Positions 25,944 through 35,533 of a DNA stretch of 64,000 nt are shown here, in pieces (position 1 is the first letter of the stretch; each line of letters starts with the position of its first letter). A program made the position numbers and the translations under genes. Source of the stretch: a bacterium (GTDB lineage Bacteria > Campylobacterota > Campylobacteria > Campylobacterales > Sulfurimonadaceae); assembly GCA_018825665.1 (NCBI GenBank), contig JAHJEG010000049.1, positions 1 through 64,000 on the forward strand, written 5' to 3'. A model generated the notes under the pieces. It searched no databases, had not been told where the DNA came from, and was given only the letters and a program-made list of their open reading frames with translations.

Positions 25944-28900
25944 TCACTCTTTTTCTAAGATATCCCTGTAATTAAGCTGTGCCAGATTCTCATATCTTTT
26001 ATACATCTCTTTAGCGTGAAAAGATGCCGTATCCAAAAACTCCTGTGCATGTTTCGCATCCATTGCCTCAACCATTTTAAACCTTGCCTCATTATACATA
26101 TACTCTTTTACAGGTATTTCTGGTCCCTTGTAATCAAGTTTCATCGGATTCTCACCCCTGGCCTCACGTCTGGGATCGTATCTGAAAATTGGCCACAGGC
26201 CGCAGTCCACCGCAAGCTTTTGTTGATGTAGTCCCTGTTTTAGATCGTATCCGTGCGCGATACAGTGCGAATATGCGATGATAAGGGATGGACCGTCATA
26301 CTGTTCAGCCTCCATAAACGCTTTAAGGGTCTGTGTATCGCTTGCTCCCATGGCTACTCTGGCTACATAGACATTGCCATAAGAGATAGCCATCATTGCT
26401 ATATCTTTTGGAAGCTGGGCCTTTCCGGCGGCTGCAAATTTGGCAACTGCTCCCGTTGGTGTCGCCTTTGACTGTTGTCCGCCCGTATTTGAGTACACCT
26501 GGGTATCCAAAACAAGTATATTTACATTTTTTCCACTCGCTAGCACATGGTCAAGACCGCCGTAGCCGATATCATAGGCCCAGCCGTCTCCGCCGATTAT
26601 CCAGACAGATTTTTTTACAAGATAATCGGCCAAATCCAGAAGTTCTCCTGCATGTGGACTTTTCATTGTTTCTAGTTTCTTTTTCAGCTCCTGGACTCTT
26701 TTTCTTTGCGTATGTATCTCACTCTCCTCTTTTTGCGGAGCATTTAAAATATCATGAACAAAGCCGCTCTCAAATTCACAAGACAGCTTGCCAAGCAGCT
26801 CTTTTGCCTGCACTTCGTGCTTATCCACACTCAGCCTGAATCCAAGCCCAAACTCTGCATTGTCTTCAAAAAGTGAGTTAGACCATGCCGGACCGTACCC
26901 CTCTTTGTTTTTGCTCCATGGAGTGGTTGGGAGATTTCCTCCGTATATAGAAGAGCAGCCTGTCGCATTTGCAACCAGCATCCTGTCTCCAAAAAGCTGT
27001 GTGGCAAGCTTGATGTAAGGCGTCTCTCCGCAACCCGGGCAGGCTCCGGAAAATTCAAAAAGGGGTTCTAGAAGCTGGCTCTCTTTGAGCTTTGAATGGT
27101 CAAGTTTGGCTCTGTCATATTCGGGCAGGTTTAAAAAATATTCCCACTCCCGTATCCCTTTTTCCCGGATTGAAATCTTTGGAGTCATGTTTATAGCTTT
27201 GGTTTGCGGATCTTCTTTACTTGTGGCAGGACAAATTTCTACACACAAAGCACAGCCTGTGCAATCCTCAACGCTCACGGCTATGCTAAATCTCTCATCA
27301 TCTGCAAAGCTTTTTCCTTTGGAGGGTATGCTTTGAAAACCCTCCGGAGCATTTTTGAGTTCACTTTCGTTTACGACTTTTGAGCGTATGACGGCATGTG
27401 GACATACGAAAACACACTTGTTGCATTCTATACATACAGCACTCTCCCAAAGAGGTACCTCTAGAGCTATATTTCTTTTTTCATATTGAGTAGTATCACT
27501 CGGCCATGTGCCATCCGGAGGCATCATGCTCACCGCTATCTCATCGCCCCTGCCCTCGACTATATGCGCAGTAACATTGGCAACGAACTCTCCAAACCTG
27601 CCTTTGAGCGGAGGCTCCATGGAATGCGTACTGCTTGCTTCTTTTGGAAGACTTACTTTATACATATGAGAGAGCGAGCTCTCTATGGCTTTGTAGTTTA
27701 GTTCCACGATCTCTTTGCTTTTGTCCGCATAGCTTTTTTGTACATATTTTTTTATCTGTTTTATCGCTTCATCATGTTCCAAAATGCCGGAAATCTCAAA
27801 AAAACATGTCTGCATGATTGTGTTTATCTTTCTTCCCATGCCCACATCTTTTGCGATTTTATACGCATCCACCACATAAAACTCAATCTCTTTTTCAATA
27901 AGCTCCTCTTGAATATTCCTAGGAAGATGCTTCCATATATGTTTTTCATCAAAAGGTGAGTTTAAAAGAAAGCTTGCACCTTTTTTTGCGTGCCACAATA
28001 TGTCAAATTTTTCCATAAATACGCTTTGGTGGCATGCGACAAAATCAGCCTTGTCTATAAGGTATGCTGAGCGTATGGGTCTTGGACCGAATCTAAGGTG
28101 TGAAGTGGTCATAGAACCTGATTTTTTTGAATCATATACAAAATAGCCCTGCGCATAATTATCTGTTTGCGTGCCTATTATCTTAATAGAGTTCTTGTTT
28201 GCGCCCACCGTTCCATCCGAACCAAGCCCAAAGAATATAGCCTCAACCGTGTCTTTGTCTTTTAGTACAAACTCCCTGTCCCAAGAAAGAGAAGTGTGTG
28301 TCACATCATCATTGATCCCTATTGTGAAATGGTTTTTCGGCTTATCCTTATCCAGCTCATCAAATACGGCTTTTACCATGGCAGGAGTAAACTCTTTTGA
28401 GGACAAGCCGTATCGTCCCCCTATAACTCTTGGCATGTGGAAATCCGCTTCATTGTTTTGACTGGCTTCACTTAAGGCACCCACTACATCGAGATAAAGC
28501 GGTTCTCCAAGGGAACCGGGTTCTTTTGTCCTGTCTAAAACAGCTATGGATTTGAGTGTTTTTGGCAGGGAAGCTATAAAGTGCTTTAGAGAAAAAGGTC
28601 TATAGAGTCTCACTTTTAAGACGCCTGTTTTTTCATTGAGTGTATTTAAATATTCAACACACTCATGCACCGTCTCAGCTCCCGAGCCCATAATGATGAT
28701 GAGTTTCTCTGCATCAGGAGCACCCGCATAGTCAAAAAGCCTGTACTCTCTGCCTGTGAGTTTATAAAACTGCTGCATCACACCTTCGACGATATTCGGA
28801 GTTTGATTATAATAGCTGTTTACACTCTCCCTGCCCTGAAAATAGACATCGGGATTTTGTGAAGTTCCTCGGATAAAAGGATGGTCGGGGCTTAGAGCCC

Positions 28901-29516
28901 TGCTTCTATGTGCATGTACGAGATCTTTATCTATCATCTCCTTCATAATCTCTTCATCTATAAGCTCTATCTTATTTACCTCGTGCGACGTTCTGAATCC
29001 GTCAAAAAAATGTAAGAAGGGTATCCGCGTTTTTAAAGATGAAGCCTGCGCTATCAAAGCCATATCGTGGGCTTCTTGAACTGAATTTGAGGGCATCAAT
29101 GCGAATCCGGTTTGACGCACAGCCATAGTATCCGAATGGTCACCGAAGATGGAGAGCGCCTGTGTAGCGATGGAACGGGATGCCACATGAAAGACACTCG
29201 GAGTCAGTTCCCCTGCAATTTTATACATATTTGGAATCATCAGTAAAAGACCCTGTGAGGCGGTAAACGTAGTGGTCAATGAGCCGCTTTGAAGCGAGCC
29301 GTGAATTGCGCCGCTCGCACCGCCTTCGCTTTGCATCTCCACAACGCTGGGCACCGTGGAGTATATGTTCTTTTCTTCCAAAGAAGCGTAGATATCGCAG
29401 AGCTCTCCCATGACAGAGGCCGGTGTTATGGGGTATATCGCAATGATCTCATTGAGTTTATAAGCAACTCTGGCAACAGCTTCGTTTGCATCGATTGTAT
29501 CTATACTTTTTTTCAT
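25944..29516 (-). CDS. nifJ: pyruvate:ferredoxin/flavodoxin oxidoreductase, single chain
   Basis: A 1190-residue fused oxidoreductase that interconverts pyruvate and acetyl-CoA + CO2 with a low-potential carrier; in organisms fixing CO2 by the reductive TCA cycle it can run as pyruvate synthase. Order of domains: pyruvate-binding region I (MKKSIDTIDANEAVARVAYKL, AIYPITPASVMGE), region II, a two-cluster ferredoxin insert (CIECNKCVFVCPHAV and CTGCALCVEICPA, about residues 695-765), a further Cys pair GACPGCGETPY and the TPP site GDGWAYDIGYGGLDH with DTQVYSNTGGQQSKATP. Ribosome site AAAGGTG. The neighbouring genes are unrelated. Confidence 0.96.
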   Translation of the reverse strand: MKKSIDTIDANEAVARVAYKLNEIIAIYPITPASVMGELCDIYASLEEKNIYSTVPSVVEMQSEGGASGAIHGSLQSGSLTTTFTASQGLLLMIPNMYKIAGELTPSVFHVASRSIATQALSIFGDHSDTMAVRQTGFALMPSNSVQEAHDMALIAQASSLKTRIPFLHFFDGFRTSHEVNKIELIDEEIMKEMIDKDLVHAHRSRALSPDHPFIRGTSQNPDVYFQGRESVNSYYNQTPNIVEGVMQQFYKLTGREYRLFDYAGAPDAEKLIIIMGSGAETVHECVEYLNTLNEKTGVLKVRLYRPFSLKHFIASLPKTLKSIAVLDRTKEPGSLGEPLYLDVVGALSEASQNNEADFHMPRVIGGRYGLSSKEFTPAMVKAVFDELDKDKPKNHFTIGINDDVTHTSLSWDREFVLKDKDTVEAIFFGLGSDGTVGANKNSIKIIGTQTDNYAQGYFVYDSKKSGSMTTSHLRFGPRPIRSAYLIDKADFVACHQSVFMEKFDILWHAKKGASFLLNSPFDEKHIWKHLPRNIQEELIEKEIEFYVVDAYKIAKDVGMGRKINTIMQTCFFEISGILEHDEAIKQIKKYVQKSYADKSKEIVELNYKAIESSLSHMYKVSLPKEASSTHSMEPPLKGRFGEFVANVTAHIVEGRGDEIAVSMMPPDGTWPSDTTQYEKRNIALEVPLWESAVCIECNKCVFVCPHAVIRSKVVNESELKNAPEGFQSIPSKGKSFADDERFSIAVSVEDCTGCALCVEICPATSKEDPQTKAINMTPKISIREKGIREWEYFLNLPEYDRAKLDHSKLKESQLLEPLFEFSGACPGCGETPYIKLATQLFGDRMLVANATGCSSIYGGNLPTTPWSKNKEGYGPAWSNSLFEDNAEFGLGFRLSVDKHEVQAKELLGKLSCEFESGFVHDILNAPQKEESEIHTQRKRVQELKKKLETMKSPHAGELLDLADYLVKKSVWIIGGDGWAYDIGYGGLDHVLASGKNVNILVLDTQVYSNTGGQQSKATPTGAVAKFAAAGKAQLPKDIAMMAISYGNVYVARVAMGASDTQTLKAFMEAEQYDGPSLIIAYSHCIAHGYDLKQGLHQQKLAVDCGLWPIFRYDPRREARGENPMKLDYKGPEIPVKEYMYNEARFKMVEAMDAKHAQEFLDTASFHAKEMYKRYENLAQLNYRDILEKE
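26649..26658 (+). repeat. near copy of the repeat word (TGCATGTGGA)
   Basis: 9 of 10 bases match, within nifJ (SPHAGEL on the coding strand). Confidence 0.6.
27393..27402 (+). repeat. GGCATGTGGA repeat word, copy 8
   Basis: Exact 10-mer in nifJ at the ferredoxin-like cluster (CPHAVIR on the coding strand). Confidence 0.8.
28432..28441 (+). repeat. GGCATGTGGA repeat word, copy 9
   Basis: Exact 10-mer in nifJ (DFHMPRV on the coding strand), flanked as TTGGCATGTGGAAA. Confidence 0.8.
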
Positions 29517-29547
29517 AACAGCACCTTTGGGAAAGATAGTTGCTTTT

Positions 29548-29553
29548 ATTTTA
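29548..29553 (-). promoter_or_regulatory. extended -10 element of nifJ
   Basis: The minus strand reads TGCTAAAAT, an extended -10 (TGN-TAAAAT), about 32 bases before the nifJ start. Confidence 0.45.
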
Positions 29554-29607
29554 GCACTTATTGGATAAAAATTATAAATAACCCAGATACATTAAGCCTG
29601 TTAGATA

Positions 29608-29613
29608 TATAAT
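29608..29613 (+). promoter_or_regulatory. -10 element before the CPKC protein gene
   Basis: TATAAT in GATATATAATTTA, about 50 bases before the ATG of the next gene and divergent from nifJ. Confidence 0.4.
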
Positions 29614-29662
29614 TTATTCTCGATACTTTGTCTATCCGACACTATTTGCAAAAGGATTTAAG

Positions 29663-30172
29663 ATGAAAACGAATGCCTTGCCAAAATATGATATGAGTGA
29701 TAATCCTACCCAGTGTTGTCCGAGATTCAATCCCCAAGGCTGGGATGAACAGGAACTGCATTTCCGGGATAAGCCCTTCGTAAAAGCAAAAACAATAAGT
29801 TTTTTTCACATTCCCTTAAATATGGGTTCTGTGTATCCAAAAACTTTTGAAGCGATACAAAATGCGGGAGCATACAGCGAGGATGATTTCATCGTCTTGT
29901 CTTACGATTCCTCCCCGTGGCGCTCGGAACACTATTTTTCCGTGACAAAAGAGGTTTTGAATCAGGAGATGGTACGCATGAGCGGAGATTTTCTTACGAA
30001 AGTCTTTGAAGGTCCATACAAAAACGCACCTCTTTGGGAAAAACAGATGAAAGAGTTTGTCCGGAGCAAATCAAGAGAAGTAAAAAAGATATACTTTTTT
30101 TATACGACATGCCCGAAATGTGCCAAATATTACGGCAAAAACTATATGGTGGCAGTAGCTGAATTACTCTAG
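29663..30172 (+). CDS. conserved CxxC protein of unknown function
   Basis: A 169-residue soluble protein with paired Cys near the start (TQCCPRFNPQGWDEQELHF) and a CxxC near the end (YTTCPKCAKYYGKNY). The arrangement suggests a metal site or a redox pair made from both ends. An excellent AAAGGAT ribosome site is present. I recall similar proteins labelled only 'hydrolase' without evidence. It converges with the GGDEF-EAL gene with one base between stops. Confidence 0.68.
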   Translation: MKTNALPKYDMSDNPTQCCPRFNPQGWDEQELHFRDKPFVKAKTISFFHIPLNMGSVYPKTFEAIQNAGAYSEDDFIVLSYDSSPWRSEHYFSVTKEVLNQEMVRMSGDFLTKVFEGPYKNAPLWEKQMKEFVRSKSREVKKIYFFYTTCPKCAKYYGKNYMVAVAELL

Positions 30173-30173
30173 T

Positions 30174-32105
30174 TTATTCTTTACTTTCTTTAGCTAAGAG
30201 CCGGAGAAAATCTTCTTCACACATAGGTTTTGCAAAATAATACCCTTGGATGATGTCGCACTCCCTTTGTTTGAGGAATTCGTATTGCTCTTTGTTCTCA
30301 ACACCCTCAGCCACGACTTTTAGTCCGAGAGTTTTACCCATAGCCAGGATTGTATTGATCAACAGCTCTTTGTTATTGGAAGTGCCGTTTATATCATCGA
30401 CAAAAGTTTTGTCTATTTTCAAAGTATCAATCGGGAACTTCTTAAGATAGGACAAGGAGGAATAGCCTGTTCCAAAATCATCGATATAGATAGAGATACC
30501 CAAGTCTTTTATCTTCTTAAGAGCCAGGAGTGTCTTTTCTATATACTGCATCATAACACTCTCTGTTATCTCGATACCCAGTTGTTTTGGATTGATATCA
30601 TTTTCAATTATCACATCTTGCAAATCCTGAAACAAGTCCGTATTTTGGAACTGTCTTGTTGAGACGTTTATGGAAATAAGAAGATTATCGTAGCCCATCA
30701 TCTCGAATCTTTTAATAGCCTTGGCGCTCTCTTCAATGACAAATTTTCCCAGAGTCAATATAAAACCTGTACTCTCGGAAATAGGGATAAATATATTTGG
30801 AGCAATCATACCTTTTTCATAATGATGCCATCTAAGCAAGACCTCTGCACCGATAATTTTTTCACTTTTTACATCAATTTTTGGCTGATAGTACAGCTTG
30901 AACTCATTATCATAGAATGCCCTTTGCATATCATTGATGATATCCACTTCATTGTGTATCTTCTTATTTAATTTTTGAGTAAAAAAGCCGAAATTGTCCC
31001 TTCCGTCGGACTTGGCCTGATACATAGCTATGTCGGCGTATTTCATAAGTTCATTTATATTTGTCGAATCATCCGGAAAAAGGGCAACCCCTATACTTGC
31101 GGAGAGTCTCAGTGAATAGCCCTTGACAAAAAACTCTTTTCTGAATTCTTTTAGCAGATTGTTAATAACGGGCAGCAAGTCATTTTCATTTTTGAAGCCG
31201 GGAATGACGATTATAAACTCATCTCCTCCGATTCTTGTAATAAGACTCTTCTCGTCAATATTGTTTGTCAATATATTTGCCACAGTCTGCAAAAGAGCAT
31301 CCCCTATATCATGCCCCAAAGTATCATTGATATTTTTGAAATGGTCCAAGTCCAAAAAAATTATCGCGAACTTTTCATCATTCTTAATAGCATTTTTCAT
31401 CACTTTTTGTATCTGCTGGTTGAGATAAAGTCTGTTTGGAAGACCTGTGAGACTGTCATGCAAAGAGGTGTGTTCAAGTTCTTTGTTTAATTTGCTGACC
31501 TGGTCCTGCGTAATATTGAGATGAACACTGTGCTCAATCTGCATTCTAATAATATACCCCAAAACAAGAAGTTCACTTATAACAAAAATCGCATGCAAAA
31601 TAACAATATCAAAACCGCATCCGTAATTAAAGACCATGACCGGCATATCAAAAAGTGATATCTCATAGAGCTGAAGATAATTAAACACGATATGATGTGT
31701 AATCGTCGTTGCTGCTGCTATGACAATGGGAAGGATGTCTTTGTATAAAGTCAAAATCGCCATAGCTATAAAAACATGAAAGTGCATCTCTATGCGACCC
31801 AGATACTGTTGAATGTATATCACCGAAAACAGCATCATTGCAATAGCGATAAAATACCTGTAGTATCTTTCCCCTTTTAGGTAGGGAAACAGGATAATAA
31901 TCGGCACAACTATAAGTGCCCCGCCAAAAAATCCGTAGAGATAGGTATTGTAATAAATCGAAGTGATAAAGGTAGAGATTATCCACTGCAGAATCAGCAG
32001 TGAAATCATCACCTTGTCTGACTGTATATGAAAAAGTCTAAAACTGTTTTTAGCAAAATTTGGAATTTGCGGATACACAAATATACGATTAAACACTCTT
32101 ATCAT
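30174..32105 (-). CDS. membrane GGDEF-EAL cyclic-di-GMP enzyme
   Basis: A 643-residue protein. Residues about 25-195 contain roughly six membrane helices of a MASE-like sensor. The GGDEF domain (about 215-375) has an intact active site (TRIGGDEFIIVIP) and LTGLPNRLYLN. The EAL domain (about 390-640) reads AEVLLRW for EAL, with ITESVMM, YIDDFGTGYSSLSYL and AEGVENKEQYEFL, so phosphodiesterase activity is plausible. Both making and breaking of c-di-GMP are possible. It is the third gene of a coupled operon behind an SCO protein (ATGA overlap). Confidence 0.92.
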   Translation of the reverse strand: MIRVFNRIFVYPQIPNFAKNSFRLFHIQSDKVMISLLILQWIISTFITSIYYNTYLYGFFGGALIVVPIIILFPYLKGERYYRYFIAIAMMLFSVIYIQQYLGRIEMHFHVFIAMAILTLYKDILPIVIAAATTITHHIVFNYLQLYEISLFDMPVMVFNYGCGFDIVILHAIFVISELLVLGYIIRMQIEHSVHLNITQDQVSKLNKELEHTSLHDSLTGLPNRLYLNQQIQKVMKNAIKNDEKFAIIFLDLDHFKNINDTLGHDIGDALLQTVANILTNNIDEKSLITRIGGDEFIIVIPGFKNENDLLPVINNLLKEFRKEFFVKGYSLRLSASIGVALFPDDSTNINELMKYADIAMYQAKSDGRDNFGFFTQKLNKKIHNEVDIINDMQRAFYDNEFKLYYQPKIDVKSEKIIGAEVLLRWHHYEKGMIAPNIFIPISESTGFILTLGKFVIEESAKAIKRFEMMGYDNLLISINVSTRQFQNTDLFQDLQDVIIENDINPKQLGIEITESVMMQYIEKTLLALKKIKDLGISIYIDDFGTGYSSLSYLKKFPIDTLKIDKTFVDDINGTSNNKELLINTILAMGKTLGLKVVAEGVENKEQYEFLKQRECDIIQGYYFAKPMCEEDFLRLLAKESKE

Positions 32106-32689
32106 TTTAAATTGTCCGAATATTTTAGGTCCATAATATCACGAATGAGCTTTTGTGCACTTAATGGATGCGTGAAATATATTTTCTTTAATATTATTGA
32201 ATGAAACCTATTTTCAATCAAATACAAGTAGTCCGTATGGTTCAACTCCGTCTTATCATTCAGGTCTTTGGAAAAAAACACGCCAAAAGTTCTGTCCAGG
32301 CTGAGAATCTCTTTGTTGGACAGATAGACTCCCTTAAAATCTTCATGAAAGAATTTTGCAAACAGCGCAGGACCGAAACTCTCTGTATCCGGAGTAAGAT
32401 TGATAAACAAGACGTCCACATCTTTTTTCAGTTCTTTTAATTCATCTGAATTATACAGAGTGCTGATTTTTTGCAATGCAGGCGTACATACGTCCGCACA
32501 CCCGACATAGCCAAAATAGATTAGTAAAATCTGCTTGTCACTCTTTATAAAATCAGCTCTTATCTCTTTGTCAATCTCAATAACACCGCCTGACTTACCG
32601 CTAAAAAGCAGGGATTGCAGCAAAGGAACCATCAAAAAAAACGATAGCAGCAATGCAGCCATATAGTACTTGTTTTTCTTAGTTTTCAA
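32102..32689 (-). CDS. SCO1/SenC-family thioredoxin-fold protein
   Basis: A 195-residue protein with an N-terminal membrane anchor (YYMAALLLSFFLMVPLLQSLLF) and a periplasmic SCO fold. The copper/redox motif is GYVGCADVCTPAL (CxxxC) and the distal His is in LNHTDYLYLI. SCO proteins deliver Cu to cytochrome oxidase or act as redox sensors. No oxidase genes are near. It lies between a binding-protein/PAS sensor and a GGDEF-EAL protein with overlaps on both sides, hinting at a signalling role. The start is TTG. Confidence 0.87.
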   Translation of the reverse strand: MKTKKNKYYMAALLLSFFLMVPLLQSLLFSGKSGGVIEIDKEIRADFIKSDKQILLIYFGYVGCADVCTPALQKISTLYNSDELKELKKDVDVLFINLTPDTESFGPALFAKFFHEDFKGVYLSNKEILSLDRTFGVFFSKDLNDKTELNHTDYLYLIENRFHSIILKKIYFTHPLSAQKLIRDIMDLKYSDNLK

Positions 32690-34193
32690 ATTTTATTATT
32701 CCTATGAGCAAAGAGGGTGCATGATTGATATATTCGGTATACATAATATGCGTCACATTAAATACCTCTTTTTTTGAACTCACTATTTTATGTTTAAATG
32801 TTAAGGTTTTTTTCGTTTCTTTGGCTTGATTCACATTTTCCAAAAAAAGCTTTTTGTCATTTTCATGTATGAAATAAGAGAGCAGATTCACATCATCTTT
32901 GTATATAGCATTATCAATTACCAAACGCTCCAGTAAACTCTGGGAAACAAACAATTCCTCCGTTTGGGTATTGAGCTTCCAATATCCTATAGCTACAATT
33001 GAAAATATATTATTTATAAATTGATCTTTTGAGCTTAGTTTTGATTTTAGATTTTCTATCTCCTGCACACTGTTTGAGCGTTGGGAACATTTTTTTCTCT
33101 GTATCGCATACATTAAAATCATCCCGACCGCCAATATAAACAAGAGTGTTACCAGGATATTTAACAATACAGATGTGTTTTTTTCTATAAAACCTTTATC
33201 TTTGCCTATAATCGTAGCGTTTCTTGAGATGTATTCCGAAAGGATAATCCTTGACTCGGTAAGTTCTTTTGAGTCAAACAGGTAGAGGTTCGGACTATGC
33301 GTCAAAGAAGAAAGATTCTGCATAGAGTTGTCTTCTAAAAATTTTATGACCAGCTTTGCCGCTTCCTCTCCCTGCTTTATTCCGCTTGTCACATATCCGC
33401 CGACAACACCTTTATGCATATACGCATCTTCCATACTTAAAATAATCAGGTTTGGATTTTTTTTCATCTCCTCTATGGACTCTTTTGGCAAAAGCGTATT
33501 GTTGTTATCGTCTTTGAAGTTTCCTATAGTCGTTAGCAGCACAAAACTTCTTGGCTTGTTTGGCAATGCATCTTTTATTTTTGATATATGCATATCACTG
33601 AGATAATAAAAGTTTAAATTTTTAAAAGTATCATGCTGGAGTTGAATCTCCTGCTGAATTGAAGCATATGTGTCTGAATCGTCACCGACAAAATAAATAT
33701 CTCTGGTTTGTGGAGAGAATTGTTTGATCAGTTCGATATTTTGTTTTATCTCCTTGACCTCATACACACCTGCAAAAGTATCTTTGGGCAGAATACTGTG
33801 CATACGCAGGTTATTTATTCCTGAAAAAAAGAGCGGTATCTTTTTTTTGTTTTTAAACAGACTTTCATGATTTTTATACATAAAAGCAAGAGCATTATCA
33901 TCTGTCACATAGATAAGGTCAGGCTCAAGAGCAGAGTATTTGTGTTTGAGATATGCAAGAAACCTGTTCTGATATTCTTCAGTCATGCTTAATCTTTTTG
34001 TATCCAGATATTCACTGTAGTATTCAAATTTTTTATCTCTTGCCTCAAGCGTGGAAACAAAAGAGTTGTGCTGACTTTTCGTCCACTTGTATTCCTGAGA
34101 ATAGGAATGAAGTACAAAAATCTTTGTTTTTTCTGAAGCAAACAAAGAAATAGATACACTAAAAACAATAAAAAATATTTTAAATAAATTCAA
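32679..34193 (-). CDS. periplasmic-binding sensor protein with PAS-like domain
   Basis: A 504-residue protein with a signal sequence (MNLFKIFFIVFSVSISLFAS), an ABC-type substrate-binding-like domain (about 22-330: KIFVLHSYSQEYKWTKSQHN, DLIYVTDDNALAFMY), one membrane helix (SVLLNILVTLLFILAVGMILMYAI) and a cytoplasmic PAS-like region (about 390-500). No kinase, GGDEF or methyl-accepting part follows, so the output must come from a partner. Its start is TTG. Downstream, the SCO and GGDEF-EAL genes overlap in turn. Confidence 0.82.
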   Translation of the reverse strand: MNLFKIFFIVFSVSISLFASEKTKIFVLHSYSQEYKWTKSQHNSFVSTLEARDKKFEYYSEYLDTKRLSMTEEYQNRFLAYLKHKYSALEPDLIYVTDDNALAFMYKNHESLFKNKKKIPLFFSGINNLRMHSILPKDTFAGVYEVKEIKQNIELIKQFSPQTRDIYFVGDDSDTYASIQQEIQLQHDTFKNLNFYYLSDMHISKIKDALPNKPRSFVLLTTIGNFKDDNNNTLLPKESIEEMKKNPNLIILSMEDAYMHKGVVGGYVTSGIKQGEEAAKLVIKFLEDNSMQNLSSLTHSPNLYLFDSKELTESRIILSEYISRNATIIGKDKGFIEKNTSVLLNILVTLLFILAVGMILMYAIQRKKCSQRSNSVQEIENLKSKLSSKDQFINNIFSIVAIGYWKLNTQTEELFVSQSLLERLVIDNAIYKDDVNLLSYFIHENDKKLFLENVNQAKETKKTLTFKHKIVSSKKEVFNVTHIMYTEYINHAPSLLIGIIKFEN

Positions 34194-34220
34194 GGCCGTC
34201 CCCTGCTCAAAATGACTTTT

Positions 34221-34248
34221 ATTATAACACTTTATATTATAAAATCAA
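34221..34248 (-). promoter_or_regulatory. sigma-70 promoter of the sensor-SCO-GGDEF/EAL operon
   Basis: Minus-strand TTGATT (34243-34248), a 16-base spacer and TATAAT (34221-34226), about 28 bases before the TTG start. Confidence 0.6.
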
Positions 34249-34346
34249 TGCTGTTTGAGCATGAAAGCAAATAAGTAAATATAATATCTCTGCCGATATA
34301 CGATAGGCAATAGCAGGATTTATAAAAACTACAAGTAAACTTTGGC

Positions 34347-34352
34347 TATTAT
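34347..34352 (+). promoter_or_regulatory. -10 element of ychF
   Basis: TATTAT in GGCTATTATTG about 37 bases before the ATG. A second TATAAT occurs at 34280-34285. Which one is used is unclear. Confidence 0.38.
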
Positions 34353-34389
34353 TGCATTATTATTTCAATACGCTAAACAAAGGGCTAAA

Positions 34390-35490
34390 ATGGGTTTAAG
34401 TATAGGTCTAGTAGGACTTCCAAACGTAGGTAAATCAACAACTTTCAACGCACTGACAAAAGCACAAAATGCAGAAGCTGCAAATTATCCGTTTTGTACC
34501 ATCGAACCAAACAAGGCTGTGGTTCCTGTTCCGGACAAAAGACTCTCAGAACTTGCCAAAATCGTAAATCCCGAGCGTTTGCAGTATTCCACTTTAGACT
34601 TCGTGGATATCGCAGGGCTTGTAAAGGGTGCGAGCAAAGGTGAAGGCCTTGGAAACAAGTTTTTATCCAATATACGTGAAACAGAAGTTATTCTTCAAAT
34701 TGTACGCTGTTTTGATGATGAGAACATCGTACACAATGAGGGAAGCATAGACCCTTTAAGAGATGTTGAAATTATTGAAGGGGAACTTGTTCTTGCAGAT
34801 ATCGAAGTTTTACAAAATAGAATCGACAGACTTAAAAAGCAGGCCAAATCAGACAAAGGTGCTGCAGGAGTGCTGGCTGTGGCTGAAGAGTTGTTGGAGT
34901 TTTTGGCTGATGGAAATTTAGCCAGAAATTTTTCCGATACACAGAGTGATGCATACAGACAATTAAATAACGAAGTCAGGTTTTTAACCAACAAAGAGAT
35001 CATGTACGGTGCCAACGTGGACGAAGACGGTTTGCTCGAAGACAATGATTATGTTTTGGCACTCAAAGAGCATGCGGCCAAAAATAACTGTGAAATTATT
35101 AAACTGTGTGCAAAAGTGGAAGAAGAACTGATAGGACTTGACGAGGAAGAAGCAAGCGAATTTTTAAGTGAACTTGGAGTGAGTGAATCGGGTCTTGATC
35201 AGATTATCCATAAAGGTTTTGATAAACTTGGTCTTATGAGTTATTTTACGGCAGGCGTAAAGGAGGTGCGTGCATGGACTATCAGAAAAAACACTACGGC
35301 TCCAAAAGCGGCTGCAGTAATCCATAATGATTTTGAAAAAGGTTTCATACGTGCAGAGGTTATCGCGTACAAAGATTTTGTTGAGCTTGGCGGTGAAGCA
35401 AAGGCAAAAGAAGCCGGAAAGATGAGACTAGAAGGTAAAGAATACATAGTGCAAGACGGAGATGTTATGCACTTCAGGTTTAATGTTTAA
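34390..35490 (+). CDS. ychF: Obg-family ATPase/GTPase YchF
   Basis: From the ATG beginning MGLSIGLVGLPNVGKST (the track adds 16 residues of leader; AAAGGG precedes this ATG) the protein has 366 residues. It shows Walker A (GLPNVGKSTTFNAL), LDFVDIAGLVKGASKGEGLGNKFL and the C-terminal TGS-like end (MRLEGKEYIVQDGDVMHFRF). YchF binds the ribosome, prefers ATP and affects stress tolerance. Confidence 0.95.
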   Translation: MGLSIGLVGLPNVGKSTTFNALTKAQNAEAANYPFCTIEPNKAVVPVPDKRLSELAKIVNPERLQYSTLDFVDIAGLVKGASKGEGLGNKFLSNIRETEVILQIVRCFDDENIVHNEGSIDPLRDVEIIEGELVLADIEVLQNRIDRLKKQAKSDKGAAGVLAVAEELLEFLADGNLARNFSDTQSDAYRQLNNEVRFLTNKEIMYGANVDEDGLLEDNDYVLALKEHAAKNNCEIIKLCAKVEEELIGLDEEEASEFLSELGVSESGLDQIIHKGFDKLGLMSYFTAGVKEVRAWTIRKNTTAPKAAAVIHNDFEKGFIRAEVIAYKDFVELGGEAKAKEAGKMRLEGKEYIVQDGDVMHFRFNV

Positions 35491-35533
35491 AAACATATAA
35501 AGAGTGATACGTAGTTTTTTGTAAGGAGTTTTT

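Noticed and set aside
26396-26839. 147-residue plus-strand ORF
   Set aside because: Antisense to nifJ, no ribosome site, no family resemblance.
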